Positions 16,730 through 19,179 of a stretch of 19,179 bases of DNA are shown here, piece after piece. Position 1 is the stretch's first letter. Every line of letters starts with the position of its first letter. The translations under genes were made by a program, and so were the position numbers. The notes under the pieces are model-generated. The model was not told the origin of the DNA and made no database searches. It was given only the letters and a program-made list of their open reading frames with translations. The DNA is from an uncultured beta proteobacterium (GTDB lineage Bacteria; Pseudomonadota; Gammaproteobacteria; Burkholderiales; Rhodocyclaceae), in NCBI GenBank assembly GCA_903910495.1, contig CAIVZW010000617.1, positions 1-19,179 on the forward strand, written 5' to 3'.

Positions 16730-17773
16730 ATGAAAAAAGTATTGATTCTCGGCGTGAATGGCTTTATCGGCCATCATCTGACCAAACGCATTCTTGAGAC
16801 GACCGACTGGGATGTTTTTGGCATGGACATGTTTGCCGACAAACTGGGCGAGTTCATGAGCAACCCGCGTTTCCATTTCTTTGAAGGCGACATCACGATC
16901 AACCAGGAATGGATCGAGTATCACGTCAAGAAGTGCGATGTCGTGCTGCCGCTGGTCGCCATCGCCACCCCGGCGACCTATGTGCAAGCGCCGCTGCGCG
17001 TGTTCGAACTGGATTTTGAAGCCAACCTGCCGGTCATCAGATGGTGCGTGAAGTACAAGAAACACGTGGTGTTCCCGTCCACTTCCGAGGTGTACGGCAT
17101 GTGCAAGGACAGCGAGTTCGACCCGGAAAATTCCGAACTGGTGTACGGGCCGATCAACAAGCCGCGCTGGATCTATGCCTGCTCCAAGCAGTTGATGGAT
17201 CGCGTGATTGCCGCCTACGGCCAGCAGGAAGGGCTGAAATATACGTTGTTCCGTCCGTTCAACTGGATTGGTGGCGGCCTCGATTCGATTCATACCCCGA
17301 AGGAAGGCTCAAGTCGCGTCATCACGCAATTCTTTGGTCATATCGTGCGCGGCGAGAACATCAAGCTGGTCGATGGCGGTAACCAGAAACGCGCATTCAC
17401 CTACATCGACGACGGCATCAATGCCCTGATGAAGATCATCGAGAACCGCGACGGCAAGGCCGATAGCCAGATCTACAATATCGGCAACCCGGAAAACAAC
17501 TACTCGGTGCGCGAACTGGCGGCCATGATGCTGGAACTGGCCAAACACTATCCCGAATATTCAGAAAGCCTGTCCCGGGTGAAGGTGGTCGAAACCACGT
17601 CCGGAGAGTACTACGGCAAGGGCTATCAGGATGTGCAGAATCGGGTTCCGAAGATCGAGAATACCCGGCGGGATCTGGACTGGGCTCCGGTCGTGAGCAT
17701 GGCCGACGCGCTCAAGGGAATCTTTGACTACTACCGGAGCCAGCTTGCCAATGCCAAGGATCTGGTTAATTAA
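16730..17773 (+). CDS. arnA: UDP-glucuronate 4-dehydrogenase/decarboxylase (ArnA C-terminal half as a separate protein)
   Basis: A 347-residue short-chain dehydrogenase that oxidises and decarboxylates UDP-glucuronate to UDP-4-ketopentose, the first step of the L-Ara4N branch. NAD is bound by the Rossmann motif GVNGFIG (8-14). The active site shows PSTSEVYG with Ser119 and Glu120, and Tyr149-x(3)-Lys153 in YACSK. An Arg pair in NTRRDLDW near the C-terminus matches the region of the decarboxylating Arg in E. coli ArnA. Length equals that domain alone. The 34-base gap upstream is T-rich and the Shine-Dalgarno is poor, so this gene is less tightly coupled than the others. Confidence 0.94.
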   Translation: MKKVLILGVNGFIGHHLTKRILETTDWDVFGMDMFADKLGEFMSNPRFHFFEGDITINQEWIEYHVKKCDVVLPLVAIATPATYVQAPLRVFELDFEANLPVIRWCVKYKKHVVFPSTSEVYGMCKDSEFDPENSELVYGPINKPRWIYACSKQLMDRVIAAYGQQEGLKYTLFRPFNWIGGGLDSIHTPKEGSSRVITQFFGHIVRGENIKLVDGGNQKRAFTYIDDGINALMKIIENRDGKADSQIYNIGNPENNYSVRELAAMMLELAKHYPEYSESLSRVKVVETTSGEYYGKGYQDVQNRVPKIENTRRDLDWAPVVSMADALKGIFDYYRSQLANAKDLVN

Positions 17774-18688
17774 GTGAGCGGGAAACTGCTCGCCCTAAAG
17801 ATCGATGTCGACACCTGGCGCGGAACGCGCGAAGGTGTGCCGCGCCTGCTGGAACTCTTGCAGACGCACAATGCAGGCGCCACTTTCCTGTTCAGCCTTG
17901 GGCCGGATCATACCGGTCGGGCAATCAAGCGGGTTTTCCGCAAAGGTTTCCTGCAGAAAGTGTCGCGTACTTCGGTCGTCGAACACTATGGGCTGCGTAC
18001 CCTGTTGTACGGCACCCTGTTGCCGGGGCCGGATATTGGTCGCCGCGAGGCTGCCCTGATGCGTTCCGTACGCGATGCCGGTCATGAGGTCGGCATTCAT
18101 TGCTGGGATCATATCCGCTGGCAGGACCATGTGGCCGGGCAAAGTGCGGTCTGGACACAGCGGGAAATGCGGCGGGCTGCCGAACGCTTCTGCGAAATTT
18201 TCGGCAGGCCTGCACTGACGCACGGTGCCGCCGGTTGGCAGATGAATCCTGCGGCCTACGCCTTCGAGCGTGAGCTGGGTTTTGACTATGCGTCGGATGG
18301 ACGGGGAAGCCATCCGTTCCAGCCCGTGGACGAAAAGGGCGCGCTGCTCGGCGTACCCCAGTTGCCGACAACATTGCCGACCCTCGATGAGTTGATCGGC
18401 GTGGATGGCCTGAATGCCGAGAATGTAGATCAGCGATTGCTGTCCCTTACAGAAGGGCAGGAACAGTCCCACGTCTATACCCTGCATGCCGAACTGGAAG
18501 GCATGCGCCTGTCCGAGACCTTCGATCGTCTGCTCTCGGGTTGGCATCAGCAGGGATATCGTCTGGCGAGTTGCCGGGAGTTGTTTGCTTCGCTGGATGC
18601 GGCCAACTTGCCGCAGCATCGTGTTACCAACGGCGACATTGCCGGGCGCAGTGGTGTCCTGGCCTTGCAGGGCGGGAGCGTAGACTAA
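17774..18688 (+). CDS. arnD: Undecaprenyl-phosphate L-Ara4FN deformylase ArnD
   Basis: A 304-residue polysaccharide-deacetylase (NodB) family enzyme that removes the formyl group from undecaprenyl-phosphate-L-Ara4FN so that it can be flipped and used by ArnT. The N-terminal ALKIDVDTWRGTREGVPRLLELL is the ArnD signature with Asp11-x-Asp13. The metal-binding motif is His109-x(3)-His113 in HCWDH. GAAGWQMNP and YASDGRGSHPFQPV follow, again as in ArnD. The start is GTG directly after the dehydrogenase stop (TAAGTG), with no gap. It is the last gene of the operon; the region after it holds palindromic repeats but no standard terminator with a T tract. Confidence 0.94.
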   Translation: MSGKLLALKIDVDTWRGTREGVPRLLELLQTHNAGATFLFSLGPDHTGRAIKRVFRKGFLQKVSRTSVVEHYGLRTLLYGTLLPGPDIGRREAALMRSVRDAGHEVGIHCWDHIRWQDHVAGQSAVWTQREMRRAAERFCEIFGRPALTHGAAGWQMNPAAYAFERELGFDYASDGRGSHPFQPVDEKGALLGVPQLPTTLPTLDELIGVDGLNAENVDQRLLSLTEGQEQSHVYTLHAELEGMRLSETFDRLLSGWHQQGYRLASCRELFASLDAANLPQHRVTNGDIAGRSGVLALQGGSVD

Positions 18689-18711
18689 GCCAAGGTACTA
18701 CTGAATTATTC

Positions 18712-18790
18712 GTCCCCCAAGGGGACTTGAGCCCAAGGCCCCGTTGCCTTCGGGGCGTCACCCCCGCGCAGGCGGGATCACGCGGAAACC
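18712..18790. repeat. Compound palindromic repeat after the arn operon
   Basis: Two units are joined. The first (18712-18759) begins GTCCCCCAAGGGGACTT and ends CCTTCGGGGCGTC. It is the reverse complement of the central module in the two cupin-flanking repeats (10806-10835 and 11437-11466), interrupted by 18 extra bases (18729-18746). The second (about 18756-18790) contains CGTCACCCCCGCGCAGGCGGG, a variant of the widespread proteobacterial CGTCA-CCCGCG-AGGCGGG dispersed palindrome, read as TPAQAGS when translated. Several GC-rich hairpins can form, so this may protect the arn mRNA 3' end or stop transcription, although no T run follows. Confidence 0.75.
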
Positions 18791-18849
18791 TCCTTTAATG
18801 CTCTGTGCAATGGATTTAATTCAGCTAAACGATACGATAACAACAAGTA

Positions 18850-18866
18850 AATTGTTTTAAACAATT
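18850..18866. promoter_or_regulatory. 17-bp AT-rich perfect dyad, operator-like
   Basis: AATTGTTT (18850-18857), a single central T, then AAACAATT (18859-18866) make a perfect inverted repeat about 118 nt upstream of the last start codon. The even half-sites and AT-rich flanks look like a dimeric regulator site. It could also be a chance dyad in AT-rich DNA. Confidence 0.35.
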
Positions 18867-18888
18867 ACGTCGCATACAGTGAATCCCG

Positions 18889-18949
18889 TATTCAGCACGT
18901 CACTGGTAAGCAATTCACACAACGTATGTATATTTGTGTTTGCTGAATA
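18889..18949. promoter_or_regulatory. Spaced inverted repeats in the leader of the last gene
   Basis: TATTCAGCA (18889-18897) and its exact complement TGCTGAATA (18941-18949) are separated by 43 nt. A nested pair, CAGTGA (18877-18882) and TCACTG (18900-18905), lies across the left arm, so two mutually exclusive folds are possible. The enclosed stretch contains AT-rich TATGTATATT (18925-18934), which could include a -10 element, though no good -35 is spaced to it. A long structured leader or a pair of regulator sites would both fit. Confidence 0.3.
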
Positions 18950-18968
18950 ACATGAGCTCACATCAACG

Positions 18969-18975
18969 AAAGGAG
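18969..18975 (+). promoter_or_regulatory. Near-consensus Shine-Dalgarno of the last gene
   Basis: AAAGGAG, 9 nt before the ATG at 18985, is the best ribosome binding site in the window and suggests a gene with high translation. Confidence 0.75.
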
Positions 18976-18984
18976 TTTATCGAC

Positions 18985-19179
18985 ATGGGCGACAACAATT
19001 TAGGTATAGATCTCAGCCAGTATCGTTCAGCAACCGGTCTGACCCCCGGCAACGACCGTCTCGGTCGATTCAATCCCCTCGACATGACCCCGCGCGCAAC
19101 CATCGGCAGCGTCATCGCCGCGAGCGGTACGGGCCCCAAAGCAGTACCCGACGACGCCGGCTACCTGGTGCGGGTGCTT
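18985..19179 (+). CDS. Unidentified protein, first 65 residues only
   Basis: The frame is open from the ATG at 18985 to the window edge. I do not recognise it. The visible part begins MGDNNLGIDLSQYRSATG and is rich in Gly, Pro, Asp and Ala. It has no signal peptide and no membrane segment. The strong Shine-Dalgarno and the long AT-rich leader support a true, independently controlled start. Codon use is GC-rich in third positions, in line with the host. Function cannot be assigned from this fragment. Confidence 0.7.
   Translation, partial: MGDNNLGIDLSQYRSATGLTPGNDRLGRFNPLDMTPRATIGSVIAASGTGPKAVPDDAGYLVRVL

Noticed and set aside
17795..18619. Long antisense frame (274 codons) opposite arnD
   Set aside because: It mirrors the codon structure of arnD, which has clear deacetylase motifs. 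Long antisense frames are common in GC-rich genes.
18541..18798. Frame from inside arnD into the compound repeat
   Set aside because: It is an alternate frame of arnD followed by translated dispersed repeat (TPAQAGS), a typical spurious product.
18902..18936. Sigma-54 or standard sigma-70 promoter in the last leader
   Set aside because: No TGGC-N8-TTGC type element is present, and no -35 hexamer is correctly spaced from TATATT or TATGTA.

Overview
The window is about 19.2 kb of moderately GC-rich bacterial chromosome in which every supported gene lies on the + strand. Gene order and protein families point to a betaproteobacterium. The series yfgM-bamB-der-hfq-hflX-hflK-hflC-DUF2065-hisZ-purA is a conserved housekeeping run in that class. 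A Rhodocyclales-like host is my guess only; no rRNA or other taxonomic marker is present.

Region 1 (1-9510) is the housekeeping run. It holds the end of YfgM (Sec-translocon-associated), the outer-membrane assembly lipoprotein BamB, the ribosome-assembly GTPase Der, the RNA chaperone Hfq, the ribosome-associated GTPase HflX, the FtsH-modulating SPFH pair HflK/HflC, a tiny DUF2065 membrane protein, HisZ (histidine pathway) and PurA (AMP synthesis). Most neighbours overlap by 1-4 bases (TAATG or ATGA), so they look translationally coupled. The run ends in a clear hairpin terminator just after purA.

Region 2 (9511-11675) is accessory. A 341-residue protein of unknown function comes first, then a WbuC-type cupin gene held tightly between two direct copies of a 147-148 bp palindromic repeat. 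The first copy ends directly before the cupin start codon and the second begins 4 nt after its stop codon. A 155-base gap with little recognisable content leads to the next operon.

Region 3 (11676-18688) is a seven-gene arn operon for 4-amino-4-deoxy-L-arabinose (L-Ara4N) modification of lipid A: arnT, an SMR-type flippase gene, arnB, arnC, the formyltransferase and dehydrogenase halves of ArnA as two separate genes, and arnD. Together these would convert UDP-glucuronate to UDP-L-Ara4FN, load it on undecaprenyl phosphate, deformylate it, flip it across the inner membrane and transfer it to lipid A. This normally lowers negative surface charge and gives resistance to cationic peptides and polymyxin. 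Ugd, which makes UDP-glucuronate, is not in the window.

Region 4 (18689-19179) holds a compound palindromic repeat that reuses a module found inside the cupin-flanking repeats, in the opposite orientation. An AT-rich leader with inverted repeats follows, then the first 65 codons of an unidentified gene with a near-consensus ribosome binding site.

No tRNA, rRNA, CRISPR array, transposase or integrase was seen. The most unusual structure is the repeat-bracketed cupin gene and the shared modular repeat family.
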